From Zanthoxylum bungeanum (lineage: Eukaryota; Streptophyta; Magnoliopsida; Sapindales; Rutaceae): a DNA stretch of 64,000 nt. Shown one piece after another: positions 46,150-58,210 of the stretch (positions are counted from its first letter, which is position 1; the number at the start of each line of letters is the position of its first letter). A model generated the notes under the pieces. The model saw nothing but the letters and a program-made list of their open reading frames with translations. It did not search any database and was not told the DNA's origin. Position numbers and translations under genes: made by a program. The stretch lies in the NCBI GenBank assembly GCA_019454045.1, contig SKCR01041861.1:19610-83609 (forward strand), given 5' to 3'.

Positions 46150-47547
46150 ATGCCTCCGAAAAGAAACACTCAGACTGACTCAAGTACAAAGGAGTGGGGA
46201 TTGGAGCAAACCAACCAGCCCCATGTCCCAACGATAGTAGGCAATTTTGAGGGTCCAGCAGAAGCAAGCTGATATGACACTATGCGAGAGTTCAGCCCTA
46301 ACGTGATTCGTGCCTTGTTCGGTGAGCCCAGGATGTTGTCGAACATGTTAGGCTTCAAAACGCTCACATCATAGATAAGTTTACTTCGGCTAGTAATTCA
46401 CATTACGAAAATATGGCTAAACACATGAGATCATTAAATGAGTTAATGACCAAATGCGTGAACGGGGGGACAGTCCCACTGTGGACTACACATCCTTCTG
46501 CATCAAGTAGTCAGGAGGCTAGTCCAAGCAATAACCCCTTTATAAGGGACTACTGCCCCCACGATACCCCGAAGGGGAATAAATCCTGGAGGTATTGGCC
46601 CACACTTAGGGCCAAATATGGTACAACATGAAGTAATATTGCCCCAAGGTTTACAGGCGTAGGGTCACGAACATGTCCCATTTGTGAGAGGACCACAACC
46701 ACCACCTGTAGGGTTGCCATTCAATGGCAATGACATGTTAAGAGAACAAATGACCGAAATTCTTCAGAATCAGTTCGGTTTAGGGGTGAGGCCGATTCGG
46801 CCAAGATATCAAAAAATGTATCCGGAGTGGATTGATTTAGCGTATCCATGGCCTAGGAATTACAAAATACCAGAATTTTCTCTATTTAGAGGGTCTGGAG
46901 AAGTTTCCACAATAGAACACATAGAGCTAGCCTTTTCCTGGTATATCAGCCTGCCACCCAATTCGGTGGAGAATTGGCACCAAATGGACCAGTTGTTCCA
47001 TGCACAATTCTATAAAACCGAATCCGAAGTAACTCTGGCCGATTTGGCAAATTTGAGGCAGTTGCCAGGAGAATGGGCCGAAACGTTCTTACAAAGATTC
47101 AAAGTGGCTCGAGGCCGATGCTACGTGCCTTTACCAGAAAAGGAGTTTGTAAAAATCACTCAAAGCTGTCTTAATTTTGATTTGAAAAAGAAGTTTCAAG
47201 ATCGAGAATTCTGGGACCTCCCCCAACTCACCACTAGTGTGGTGCAATATGAACGACTATTGAGGGAGGAAGAACAAATGAAGAACGATAGTAAGGGAAC
47301 CTATTACATGAATGTAAACTATGAAATAGGCGAAATGAATGTTGAATCGGCTGACTTATGCTTAGCCGAATTAATTAAAGGGAAGCCATATGTCTGCAAG
47401 ACGTGGGCTGAACCACAGACCAAAGTAGAAAATGACAACAAGAGCATAAATTTTTCTTTTGACATCACTAAGGTTGATGTCATATTTGATCAATTAAGTC
47501 CCGCAGCGGCCCACCTACGCATTAAGGGATATATCCATTTAAGATGA
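46150..47547 (+). pseudogene. G gag
   Basis: Starts MPPKRNTQTDSSTKEW at 46,150, meets a TGA at 46,270 and drifts through other frames (46,413-46,631 encodes NMAKHMRSLNELM-like gag sequence). It returns to the first frame at 46,684 for 287 open residues. That part carries the Retrotrans_gag signature: IPEFSLFRGSGEVSTIEHIE, NWHQMDQLFHAQFY, LANLRQLPGEWAETFLQRFK. It also has the later FDITKVDVIFDQL segment typical of these gags. The zinc knuckle is not seen before D interrupts at 47,646. A 20-bp segment (CAAAGAGGCTCGTCATCCG) is duplicated at about 47,550-47,590. Confidence 0.85.
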
Positions 47548-47645
47548 AGCAAAAGAGGCTCGTCATCCGGCCAAAGAGGCTCGTCATCCGTTTCTTGCAC
47601 AATGGGGACAAGATTGTTGAATGGACGATATTCGAATAAGGGATG

Positions 47646-49958
47646 TGTAGGACACAGGACCTGGGCGACGCTGTTTTTAGGCTCACGGCCTAGTTGGGAA
47701 GTACGAAATAACATGGAGTCGCCACCCGGTGTGAACCGGACAAAGATTTAAGGCCGCACTCACCCCTCGCAAGGGAAGACCTCAAACCGTTGGGTTCGGA
47801 ATGGTCTCTTACTTATGTCACTTGTGATGATATAATTTGTGCAATGAATCAACCAAGTCTACTCAATAATCTGCTCAAGGGTACTTAGATCTAACATGCT
47901 TAAAAATAACATAATCATTCTTAGAAATTAAATAACAAAACTAAATTAAATCATGCTTAAAATAATAAATGAACGACCTATAAACTACAACATGCTCAAA
48001 TACAAATTTGGATGAGACGAGATATGTGTATCTTAAGTGGTACGTGGCGTTGTATCCCGATTGCAGACCGCAATACCGTCCATTCGGAATCGGCTACGGA
48101 ATTTACGTTCGGGTTTCCATCCGATATACCACAAAAGGGAACACGCATCCCGCTCATCCAACAATCACATCATGCCTCAAACGACTCTCATGCAATAATA
48201 TTTTAAAATAAATAAAATAAAACGAAAGAAGATAAGTAAGAGAGTACCCTAAGGTCTAACCTCTTTTGTAGTCTCATTAAGGCGCGTTGCACGGCCGTCG
48301 GAAGGGTTGATGTTCCGCTACTTTTCTGGTTCACTAATCCAACGTTTTTCCTCGCTGTTTCACTGTCTGGGCTGCCGTTTTCACTCCGTTTCGCTGCTGT
48401 TTTAAGGGTATTTTTCTGGTCACTGTTTTAGGTTTATTTGGGGATTGTTTTGGGTTATTTTGGGGTGTTTTTGTCTCGGTTTGTTGGCTGATTTGAAGGC
48501 AGATTTTGGGACTATTTCGGTGATTAATAGGGGCAGTTTTCAGAGGGCTAAGTGCGTGCAGTTTTATGTGTTATTGAAGGCTTTGAATGGTGTGGCTGGC
48601 AGTCTTTGCTTTGAGGGGCTTTAGATGGTGAAAGAGGGTTGGTGGTTCACGGCAATAGGAGGGGCTTTAGGATTTAATGTATGCGGCAATGGAGGCTTGG
48701 AGAGGATGCTTGGGCGTGAATGTGATGAGTATGTGTTGTGAATTGCTAATGGGGCGCCAAGGTGAGTGGAATTGGCTAGGTGGCGAGAGAGTTGGGCGGC
48801 TGTTGACTGAGGGCGTAGGCGTGAATTGGCTTGGTTTCATCGACAATTTGGTCAGGGGCTGTTGTCGTGATGGTGTGATCTCTTGATGCGGCTCTTAAGG
48901 GCTGATGAATTAGGCATAGATTAGGGTTTTGTAAGATTTTTGTGAGTTGAGTGGACTTGTCATGGTGTTGATTAGGCGTGAAGCTTTATAGTGAGTGGCA
49001 GTGTAGCGTGAATGTTAGTGGGTTGTGGCAGTGCAGCGTGAATGTTAGTGGGTTGTGGCTGCCTGTGTGGCGAAAGGCTATGTGTTTATGAGAGAATAGC
49101 TGCCGTTGAGTGTGTGCGTAAGGCAGGTTTTGTGAGGGGGCATGTCAGTGGGCTAGGTGTTGGCAGTTTGTGATGAGGTGGCGTGATGGTGTGAAGCAAT
49201 ATGGCAGGCTGTGTAATGTGTGAAAGGTTTATGTGTGGCAAGGGGCGTGAGGGGCAAATGTTGCTCGACAATTTGTTTTGTTGTCAGTGGAGGCTGTGTG
49301 ATGCGCTAAGGGCTGTGTGTGCAATTCTTGCGTGGCTGTGTGGCAAGGCGTGAGAGGTTTGATGAAGGAAATGTGAGTCGAATTTGTGTGTGAATGGGCT
49401 TAGAATATTAGGGTTGATTTTGTGATAATGAGCCAGGGTTTGGTAAGGGGTGAAAGGTTCTTTTTATAGGCCAAGGGAGGGGGTTTTATCTTGTTGGAGA
49501 AGGAATATGATTTGTGTGTTAATGGGAGATCTTTTAATTTAGTATGTGATAAGGAAATCCTTTAATTTGGGGAAGTGATTTATGTATTTTAGAGGAATGG
49601 ATTTAATTTAATTTAGGAGGTGATTTAATTGTGACATGAGTTTTAATTAATTTTAATTTAAGTTTAATTTAATTTGTGAATGTGTTTTAATTAATTTTAA
49701 GTTTATTTAATTGGTTTTAATTTAATTTGTGACATGCAATTTTAATTATTTTGGATTGGGCTAATGGGTTTGGTGTGTTTTTTAAAATAGAGGACTAACA
49801 GCGAACCCGAAGCGAAACAAGCGAGTTAAATCTGACAAAATGCTAATTTCCAACTTTACCCTTCCGACATCCGTTTCTCGCGGCTTTCATAACTAAAGAG
49901 GTAGTGTCTCCATACGAGACTCATCATCGGGCTGATATGCAAAAATGCAGTGCCTACA
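47646..49958 (-). mobile_element. D 3' LTR
   Basis: On the minus strand TGTAGGCACTGCATTTTTGC to CCAGGTCCTGTGTCCTACA. It is nearly identical to the other LTR; most differences are single-base indels in short homopolymers. Open frames inside it (e.g. 48,677-48,886 plus strand) are not conserved between the two copies. Confidence 0.93.
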
Positions 49959-49971
49959 GTCGCCCCCACTT
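49959..49971 (-). other. D polypurine tract
   Basis: AAGTGGGGGCGAC on the minus strand, abutting the 3' LTR start TGTAGGCAC. Confidence 0.85.
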
Positions 49972-50089
49972 TGATGGGACTTGTGCAGTGTGTGACAATG
50001 ATAATCCTATCAAAGTACGCGCAATGCATTTTCACTTACCTGGCTCGCCAGCTGCCACCTGGTTTGCCCCTGCTTCGAACTGATTTGTT

Positions 50090-52310
50090 GATGTAGATAT
50101 GGTGGCGAGGCGCCTCGACCTCTGGGCTTTGTTCCCGAACCACCGAATGTGAACTGTGATGATGATGCGGTGGGCCCTCGACCCTGGGACGCATCCCGGA
50201 ACTGCAACCGACAATGGGGTCACCTCGACCCTGGGCACCTCGACCCAACACCGCTAACAATAGGGACCTCGCCCTCGAACTGATGATGTAGTGGGCACCT
50301 CGACCCAACACCGCTGATAATAGGGACCTCGCCCTCGAACTAATGATGTAGTGGGCACCTCGACCCTAGGCACCTCGACCCGGAACTACATCCGACAACG
50401 GGGGCACCTCGACCCAACACCGCTGACAATAGGGACCTCGCCCTCGAACTGATGATGTAGTGGGCACCTCGACCCTGGGCACCTCGACCCGGAACTACAA
50501 CCGACAATGGGGGCACCTCGACCCTGGGCACCTCGACCCAACACCACTGACAATAGGGACCTCGCCCTCGAACTGATGATGTAGTGGGCACCTCGACCCT
50601 GGGCACCTCGACCCTGGGCACCTCGACCCGGAACTACAACCGATGATGCAGTGGGCCCTCGACCCTGGGACACATCCCCAAACTGCTGATGATAAATTGG
50701 GCCTCAACCCTGGGACGCATCCCCAAACTGTTGATGATGATGTGGGCCTCAACCCTGGGACGCATCCCCAAAACTACTGATGATGTGGGTATCAACCCTG
50801 GGACTCATCCCCGAAACTAATACTGATGCTGATGTGGGCTTCGCCCCCGGGACTCATCCCCAAAACTGATACTGATACTGACATAGGCCTCGACCCTGGG
50901 ACTCATCCCCCAAAACTGATATTTATGCTGATATGGGCCTCGCCCTCAGGACTCATCCCCGCAACCGATACTGATGATGATGTAGGCCTCGGCCCTTGGA
51001 CTCATCCCTGAAACTGATGCTGATGTCTCCATACCCGGAGTGCCATACCTGGTAAAACTGATACTGATGTCTCCATACCCAGAGTGTCATACCGGCAGAA
51101 CCGATGTTGTATCTCCATACCCAGAGTGCCATACCCGGTAGAACTGATGTTGTATCTCAATACCCGGAGTGCCATACCTGACAGAACTGATGCTGTATCT
51201 CCATACCCAGAGTGCCGTACCTGGCTTGCTAAACCTCATACACAAGGCGTCGCTGTAATATCTCCATACTCGGAGAGCCGTACCTGGCGTGCTAAACCTC
51301 ATACCCAAGGCGTCGCTGTGATAGCTCCATACCCGGAGTGCCGTACCTGGCGTGCTAAACCTCATACCCAAGGCGTCGCTGTAATATATCCATACCCGGA
51401 GTGCCGTACCTGGCGTGCTAAACCTCATACCCAAGGCGTCGCTGTGATATCTCCATACCCGGAGTGCTGTACCTACCTGGCGTGCTAAACCTCATACCCA
51501 AGGCGTCGCTGTAATATCTCCCCAAGTTGATACTGATGTGGGCCTCACCCCTAACTGATACTGATATGGGCCTCGCCCCCAGACTGATACTGATATGGGC
51601 CTCGCCCCCAGAATGATGATGATGTGGGCCTCGCCCTCCGAACTGATACTGATGTGGGCCTCGCCCCAAACTGATACTGATGTGGGCCTCGTCCCAGATT
51701 GATACTAATGTGGGCCTCTCCCTTAGACTGATACTGATGTGGGCCTTGCCCCCAGACTAATGTTGATGTGGGCCTCACCCTCCGAACTGATATTAATGGG
51801 GCATCGCCCCAAACTGATACTGATGTGGGTCTCGCCCCAGATTGATATTGATGTGGGCCTCAACCCTGGGACTCATCCCCAAAACTGATACTGACGTGGG
51901 CCTCAACCCTATGATTCATTCCCGAGACTGCTGACAAAGTGGGTCTTGACCCTGGGATTCATTCCCAGATTCATTCCAACACTCTGACGATGTGGGCCTC
52001 GACCCTGGGATTCATTCCCGAAACTCTGACGATGTGGGCCTCGACCCTAGGATTCATTCCCGGATTCATTCCAACACTCTGACGATGTGGGCTTTGACCC
52101 TGGGATTCATTCCAAAACTCTGCTGATATGGGCATCGACCCTGGGATTCATTCCAACACTCTGTCGATGTAGGCCTCGACCTTGGGATTCATTCCCAAAA
52201 CTGATGCTGACAACGCGGGCTTCAACCCTGAGACTCATCCATAAAACTAATATTGATGTTGATGCGAGCCTCGCCCCTGGGACTCATCCCCAAAACTGAA
52301 ACTGATATGT
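50090..52310. repeat. Composite minisatellite block in D
   Basis: Five adjoining arrays. (1) About 50,160-50,680, period about 120 bp, built from GGGCACCTCGACCC and GACAATAGGGACCTCGCCC. (2) About 50,680-51,020, 45-60 bp, GGGACGCATCCCC/GGGACTCATCCCC. (3) About 51,020-51,525, first units of about 50 bp and then five of 62-63 bp with TACCTGGCGTGCTAAACC and CCCAAGGCGTCGCTGT. (4) About 51,525-51,850, about 30 bp, ACTGATACTGATGTGGGCC. (5) About 51,850-52,310, about 45 bp, CTCGACCCTGGGATTCATTC. CTGATNNTGATGTGGGCCTC-like words link arrays 2, 4 and 5. Repeat-derived peptides in several frames are not credible proteins. Confidence 0.92.
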
Positions 52311-54192
52311 TGCTGATTCTGGTTGGCTTGTCTTTGTTGTTTTCTCTTTTTCCTTTTTGAAACCAGTGAATAAAAACAAGACAAAGATTGCATGTATATG
52401 ACGTGTATGCATGTATGCATGAATGCGTTTCCTATTCCGACGGGTTAGGTCTTCCTTGTGCTCCTCGGTTATTGCTCAGTCTTCTCTCTGGTCTCATGAC
52501 TCAATATCTTGTTATGTCCCTGATTCATGATGTGGCAGACTGGTCGCCCCCAGTCTTGGTTTAGCTTTCTGCTCTCCGCTGTTTGCACTTGGTCAAGATG
52601 AACCACATGGTGGGGCCTTCTATATCATCATACTATGCTATGAAATAGTCTCAATAGTTATACATATTATCGTCCTCAAGGAATGCCCAGTAATGAAACC
52701 AGAGAACATTCAAAACACTCAATGCAACTCAAATCTGAGTTTTTGAATAAATGATCTATGCCAGACTCAAAATGTGTGTGTGCAAAGGTTCTTTCAAAGC
52801 TTGATCCTTAAGCAAGCCAACTCAATGATTTCGTTTCAAAAATCGGGATCGGTGGGTCAAACCAACCTAGATGTCTCAATTATATTCCGCAATTGCTTTT
52901 TCGTGCTCAATGTGGTATGGTTTTATCTTTCTTTTCCTTTGTCTCTCATTTTTTTCTTTTCATTTTGAACTTCATTTTTTTCTTTTCTCTTTTTTTTTTC
53001 TTTTTTTTTTTTTTCATTCTTTGACACACCTACCCTTTAAGGTAGCATTTCTCCTCATGGTGGTCCTAATACTCACCCATGGGTAGCTTCACACTTATCG
53101 GTTATAGGCGGTCTACTTTTTCTTTAGAGACTTTTTCTTTTATTTTCAACCACACCACACATCATAACACAAGCAAGTCAGGATAGACATCTAAGTAAAC
53201 GGTCATTCACCGACCTACAATCTTTTTCAACTAGTCATCTTGCCAACTACTTAGGTTTTCACCGCTAAGAACCTACAATTAAGTGCTTACGAGTCTAACA
53301 TAGATCAATTACTTAAAGCGTCAGATAAAAGCACGTCAAGGGTTTATCGTTTCTAAAGTTTCACTCTAAAGCAATTAATTTCATCATCGGACTTATGTCT
53401 AACTATCAAGGACTAAAAACAAACAATTTTTTTTCTTTTTTTTTCTTTCTTTTTTTTTTCTTTTTTTTTTTTTTTTTCTTTTTTTTTGAAGGCCCCCCCA
53501 ATGGTCTTTCTATCCTTGCCGTGAGGTTTTCTGTTTCTCGATTTCCTTTTCCTCGCTATCCATGTTTTCTAAACTCTTTTTTTTTGACAAGTCTTCTTTT
53601 TCCTAACCCAACGGATATCTATGATGGCTTTTAAGACACGGGGTTAACATGATGCGTGTATGCATGAGATACGTGCAATGTATGTAATATATAAGCTCAT
53701 TTAAAAATTTTTACACTAGTTGGCCCATTATCATTTTAAAGTATTCAATCATACTATTGCGCGGTGCAAACTTGTCCCAGTTGAAAAAGCCAAACAGGTT
53801 TACACTTTGTGATAACATGGCTAAACAACTTCAAATGATAAGAGGCCCAAACATAAAATAGCCCATCGACATTTTAGAAGCTTTTGGCCCAACTGTCAAA
53901 GGACACGAAATTGTCCTAGTTTAAATGGCCCAACAAGTTCACATCTTTTGACAAAAGGTCCAACTGGATCCAAATGACGACGGTCCAAAACATCAACATA
54001 AAAAAAATAATTTCTACTAGTTCTACGACTAAGGTTCACATATGGGTTTATGGGAGTGCAGACAAAGGCTCTCGCTGATGAAGGCTCTCGCTGACAATGC
54101 CTTTAACTAAACCCTTTCAACCCACTATAGACACGGTTAATTAAAACACAAATCACAAACATCACAAGACATGATTTCGGGGCCGATTCTCT
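52311..54192 (-). other. D interior, primer-proximal, non-coding
   Basis: Contains long T runs (about 52,976-53,014 and 53,428-53,487 on the plus strand, A-rich on the element's strand) and a short duplicated AAGGCTCTCGCTGA near 54,064 and 54,081. I find no gag motif on either strand. Confidence 0.7.
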
Positions 54193-54210
54193 ATCCCAGT
54201 GGAGTCGCCA
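54193..54210 (-). other. D primer-binding site
   Basis: TGGCGACTCCACTGGGAT on the minus strand, three bases after the 5' LTR. It resembles the TGGCGACTCCGCTGGGGA-type site complementary to tRNA-Arg used by Ogre/Tat elements. Confidence 0.8.
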
Positions 54211-54213
54211 GAC

Positions 54214-56552
54214 TGTAGGACACAGGACCTGGGCGACGCTGTTTTTGTTTTAGGGCACGACCTAGTTGGGAAGTACGAAATAACATGGAGTCGCCACCCG
54301 GTGTGAACGGGACAAAGATTTAAGGCCGCACTCACCCCTTGCAAGGGAAGACCTCAAACCGTTGGGCTCGAAATGGTCCCTTACTTATGTCACTTGTGAT
54401 GATATAATTTGTGCAATGAATCAACCAAGTCTACTCAATAATCATGCTCAAGGGTACTTAGATCTACATGCTTAAAATAACATAATCATTCTTAGAAATT
54501 AAAATAACAAAACTAAATTAAATCATGCTTAAAAATATAAATGAACGACCTATAAACTAAAACATGCTCAAATATAAATTTGGATGAGACGAGATATGTG
54601 TATCTTAAGTGGTATGTGGCGTTGTATCCCGAGTGCAGACCGCAATACCGTCCATTCGAATCGGCTACGGAATTTACGTCCGGGTTTTCCATCCGATATA
54701 CCACAAAATGGAACACGCATCCCGCTCATCCAACAATCACACATCATGCCTCAAACGACTCTCATGCAATAATATTTTAAAATAAATAAAATAAAATGAA
54801 AGAAGATAAGTAAGAGAGTACCCTCAGGTCTAACCTCTTTTGTCGTCTCACGAAGGCGCGTTGCACAGCCGTCGGAAGGGTTTGATGTTCCGCTACTTTT
54901 CTGGTTCACTAATCCAACATTTTTCCTCGCTGGTTCACTGTCTGGGCTGTCGTTTTCACTCCGTTTCGCTGCTGTTTTAAAGGGTATTTTTCTGGTCACT
55001 GTTTTGGGTTTATTTGGGGACTGTTTTGGGTTATTTTGGGGTGTTTTTTATCCGGTTTGTTGGCTGATTTGAAGGCAGATTGTGGGACTATTTCGGTGGT
55101 TAATAGGGGCAGTTTTCAGAGGGCTAGTGCGTGCAGTTTTATGTGTTATTGAAGGCTTTGAATGGTTTGGGCTGGCAGTCTTTGCGTTTGAGGAGCTTTA
55201 GATGGTGAAAGAGGGTTGGTGGTTCACGGCAATAGGAGGGGCTTTAGGATTTAATGTATGCGGCAATGGAGGCTTGGAGAGGATGCTTGGGCGTGAATGT
55301 GATGAGTATGTGTTTGTGAATTGCTAATGGGTGCGCCAAGGTGAGTGGAATTGTGGCTAGGTGGCGAGAAGTTGGGCGGGCGTTTACTGAGGGCGTAGGC
55401 GTGAATTGGCTTTGTTTCATCGATAATTTGGTCAGGGGCTGTTTTCTTGATGGTGTGATCTCTTGATCGGCTCTTAAAGGGCTGATTATTAGGCATAGAT
55501 TAGGGTTTTGTAAGATTTTTGTGAGTTGAGTGGACTTATCATGGTGTTGATTAGGCGTGAAGCTTTATGGTGGGAGTGGCAGTGTAGCGTGAATGTTAGT
55601 GGGTTGTGGCAGGCGAGTGAATGTTAGTGGGTTGTGGCTGCCTGTGTGGCGAAGGCTTGCTATGTGTGATGAGAGAACAGCAGTCGTTGAGTGTGTCTTA
55701 AGGCAGGGTTTTGTGAGGGGGCAGGTCAGTGGCTAGGTGTTGGCAGTTTGTGATGATGTGGCGTGATGGTGTGAAGCAATATGGCAGGTTGTGTAATGTG
55801 TGAAAGGCTTATGCGTGGCAAAGGGCGTGAGGGGCAAAGGTTGCTCGGCAATTTGTTTTGTTGTCAGTGGAGGGCTGTGTGATGCCGTAAGGGCTGTGTG
55901 TGCATTTGTGCGTGGCTGTGTGGCAAGGCGTGAGAGGTTTGATGAAGGCAATGTGAGTCGAATTTTGTTTGTGAATGGGCTTAGAATATTAGGGTTGATT
56001 TTGTGATAATGAGCCAGGTTTTGGTAAGGTGGGTGAATGGTTCTTTTTATAGGCCAAGGGAGGGGGTTTTATCTTGTTGGAGAAGGAAGATATGATTTGT
56101 GTGTTAATGGGGAGATCTTTTAATTTAGTATGTGATAAGGAAATCCTTTAATTTGGGGAAGTGATTTATGTATTTTTGGAAAAGGGATTTAATTTAATTT
56201 AGGAAGGTGATTTAATTTGTGACATGAGTTTTAATTTAATTTTAATTTAAGTTTAATTTAATTTGTGAATGTGTTTTAATTTAATTTTAAGTTAATTTAA
56301 TTGGTTTTAATTAATTTGTGACATGCCATGTTTTAATTATTTTGGATTGGCTAATGGGTTTTTGGTGTGTTTTTTAAAATAGAGGACTAACAAGCGAACC
56401 CGAAGCGAAACAAGCGAGTTAAATCTGACAAAATGCTAATTTCCAACTTTACCCTTCCGACATCCGTTTTCTCGCGGCTTTCATAACTAAAGAGGTAATG
56501 TCTCCATACGAGACTCATCATCGGGCTGATATGCAAAAATGCAGTGCCTACA
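54214..56552 (-). mobile_element. D 5' LTR
   Basis: Same termini as the 3' LTR, 2,339 bp. The close match of the two LTRs makes D one of the youngest insertions in the window, younger than G. Confidence 0.93.
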
Positions 56553-56572
56553 GGATGGTCCCTTGGGATTTC

Positions 56573-58120
56573 CTAAAAAAACGGATGCATACGGCCCAAT
56601 ACTATACTTGACCTCATACCTTGGGGATCGGCCCTGATCGAAAGGGTTGCATCAGTCGCTTCACCCTCTTCTGATGGGTGTTGAATAATTAGGGTTTTAG
56701 CCGCTTCACCCTCATCTGATGGAAGTTGAACGACCAGGGTTTCGGCGGCTTCAACCCCCCCGAATGGACGTTGAATGATTGAGGTTTCAGGCACTGGGGT
56801 ATGGGCCGGTTCAGGCATGCCGGGGAACGATCCTGTCTTAGGCATCTGCACAAGAAATGAAATCATTTAAAAAAAAAAGCCAGATTGTACATTAGCCCGA
56901 TGAAGTATCAGAGGTTCGTCCGAGTCAGAGATATGGGTCAGAGAATGGTGTTTCCTTTTAACTTGTTTAGGGCCTGTTTTCTTCGGCCCAGATTTCTCAA
57001 CAGGCTTCTTTGACCCAGCTGTCTCCAAAGTCTTTGAAGAAAAATGAATGCCAGAAAAAACCAAGGAAGAAGGCAAAGAAAAAATTCTATCACGGCCAGA
57101 CGACCAAAAACGATCGAATAGAGAGTGGACAGATGTACAAGGAGAGAAAGAAGCACAAGAAAAAGAAGATAGCAAAGAACGAGCCTTAGACAAACATGAT
57201 GATCAATCTGAAAGCGAAAGGACTTTGGGTGAAACGTTCCGATGGGTGAATGAGAATGAAATAACGGAATGGGCCACCCTTAACGAGACCAAATTGGCGG
57301 GGCGGCGAAGTTAGGAGAGTACACTCCAACCTCAGCCTTGCCATTGGCTATAGTCAAAATGTCTGAATCAGATCGCGGGTACATAAAAAACTCACACCAA
57401 CAAATATGCGATTGAGCGATTCATCCCCATCTGCTCGGAAGCTCATGAAACAAAAGAAGGTTGTCGCCCAAGGAGAAAGGGAAAGAAAGACGGGACTCGA
57501 GAAATGTGTAAAAATATTCAAAATGGAGCGAGGAATGAGGGAAGGGAGTTGGCCCCAATTGGTGAACAAAAGCTTGGACAGGGTAATGAACGATTTACTC
57601 ATTGAGCCGAAGCCGGAAAGTAGGCTCTAATATCACGAAGGGTGATGGTAAAAAGACCAGAAGGAAAAAGGAAAACGTTGTAATCAGAGGACCAAAAAAA
57701 CAGCAATGTGGGGAATAGATTTCGATCAAAATGGGGCAGTGTCAATGAAAGCTCTATAAGGGAAAGCAAGCCGTTTTCTTCAAGAAATGTGCAGGTGTCT
57801 GCGTGCAACCTCATACTTTGAAATCAGATCTCAAAAGAAAAGTCGTGTTTAAGCCAAGTAGGGATGGGGTTAGATTGGGTGAGCGAAGAAACGTTCAGAG
57901 GTTCTGAGAATGGGAGGTTGGAAATGAAAGGAAATAATTGGGTCAAAGGGGCTGTAGCAATGGCGGTGTCATTAACAAAGATAAGGCCCAGGGAGCACAA
58001 TCCAATGTTTTTGTCGAGGGTATGAATGTCAAAGATGCCCACAGAGGAATCACCCAAAGCAGCTTGGTAATCACCAAAAATTGAAATGGCCTTTTTCGAA
58101 ATGGAAGAAGACGACGCCAT
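56573..58120 (-). pseudogene. Antisense plant-mobile-domain-like gene in G
   Basis: Reads against the direction of G. The start at 58,120 gives MASSSSISKKAISIFGDYQ. After 98 residues a TGA (57,824-57,826) interrupts, and the same frame resumes FQSMRLHADTCTFLEENG, LLSLIELSLTLPHFDRNLF, FWSSDYNVFLFPSGLFTITL up to 57,599. Further pieces are out of frame. Near 57,335-57,240 the phrase YSPNFAA is followed after a one-base shift by RQFGLVKGGPFRYFILIHP. The FWS..N.F.FPSG..TITL.D and YSPN.AARQFG patterns are those of plant mobile domain (aminotransferase-like) proteins, also found inside gypsy elements. A basic, Ser-rich segment (57,193-56,867) and an acidic repeated segment (56,820-56,610) probably form its C-terminus. 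At least three lesions make it a pseudogene. Confidence 0.62.
56610..56820 (-). repeat. Acidic peptide repeat at the end of the antisense gene
   Basis: Three units of about 17 residues: ETSIIQRPFGGVEAA, ETLVVQLPSDEGEAA, KTLIIQHPSEEGEAT. The DNA repeat (CTTCACCCTC.TCTGATGG on the plus strand) is about 51 bp. It keeps frame in each unit, so it expanded while coding. Confidence 0.75.
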
Positions 58121-58200
58121 AGCAAGGAAATTGAGAGCAATAAGATGAACAGGTTTGCAGAGAAAGAAAAACGTAAAGTAATGAAGAGAATGAATCAAGC

Positions 58201-58210
58201 CCTTATATAG
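58201..58210 (-). promoter_or_regulatory. TATA box of the antisense gene
   Basis: CTATATAAGG on the minus strand, 81 bp upstream of the antisense start codon. The spacing suits a plant promoter with a short 5' leader, so the gene would not depend on the LTR promoter. Confidence 0.55.

Larger units (their letters stand above)
47646..56552 (-). mobile_element. Non-coding LTR element D (large, non-autonomous)
   Basis: 8,907 bp with LTRs of 2,313 and 2,339 bp and perfect target duplications GGATG (47,641-47,645 and 56,553-56,557). The primer site is next to the right LTR and the polypurine tract next to the left one, so it reads on the minus strand. The 4.26-kb interior has no gag or pol. About half of it is minisatellite next to the 3' LTR. 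Long LTRs, tRNA-Arg-type priming and tandem repeats upstream of the polypurine tract match Ogre/Tat elements, which probably supply its proteins in trans. Confidence 0.92.

Noticed and set aside
48677..48886. Plus-strand ORF in D's LTR (MYAAMEAWRGCLGVNVMSMC)
   Set aside because: The equivalent frame in the other LTR (55,254 onward) is broken by indels, so it is not a maintained gene.
50036..50752. Minus-strand ORFs rich in PRVEVP / GRGAHYIISSRARSL
   Set aside because: Translated minisatellite in three overlapping frames, with no independent coding signal.
51084..51488. 134-residue ORF with repeats such as CRTWRAKPHTQGVAV, and matching minus-strand ORFs
   Set aside because: The repeat period (62-63 bp) is close to a multiple of three, so several frames stay open at once. 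No start context or family match; it is a by-product of the minisatellite.
50090..52310. Possible CRISPR-like or satellite array
   Set aside because: Direct repeats have no unique spacers of even length and lie within a plant LTR element; a CRISPR has no place here.
53395..53634. ORF beginning with a long Phe run
   Set aside because: Caused by a T homopolymer tract in the non-coding interior of D.
47641..56557. First reading of 45,516-59,228 as a single 13.7-kb gypsy element with a repeat-rich middle
   Set aside because: A second, inner LTR pair with its own primer site, polypurine tract and perfect GGATG duplication shows two nested elements.
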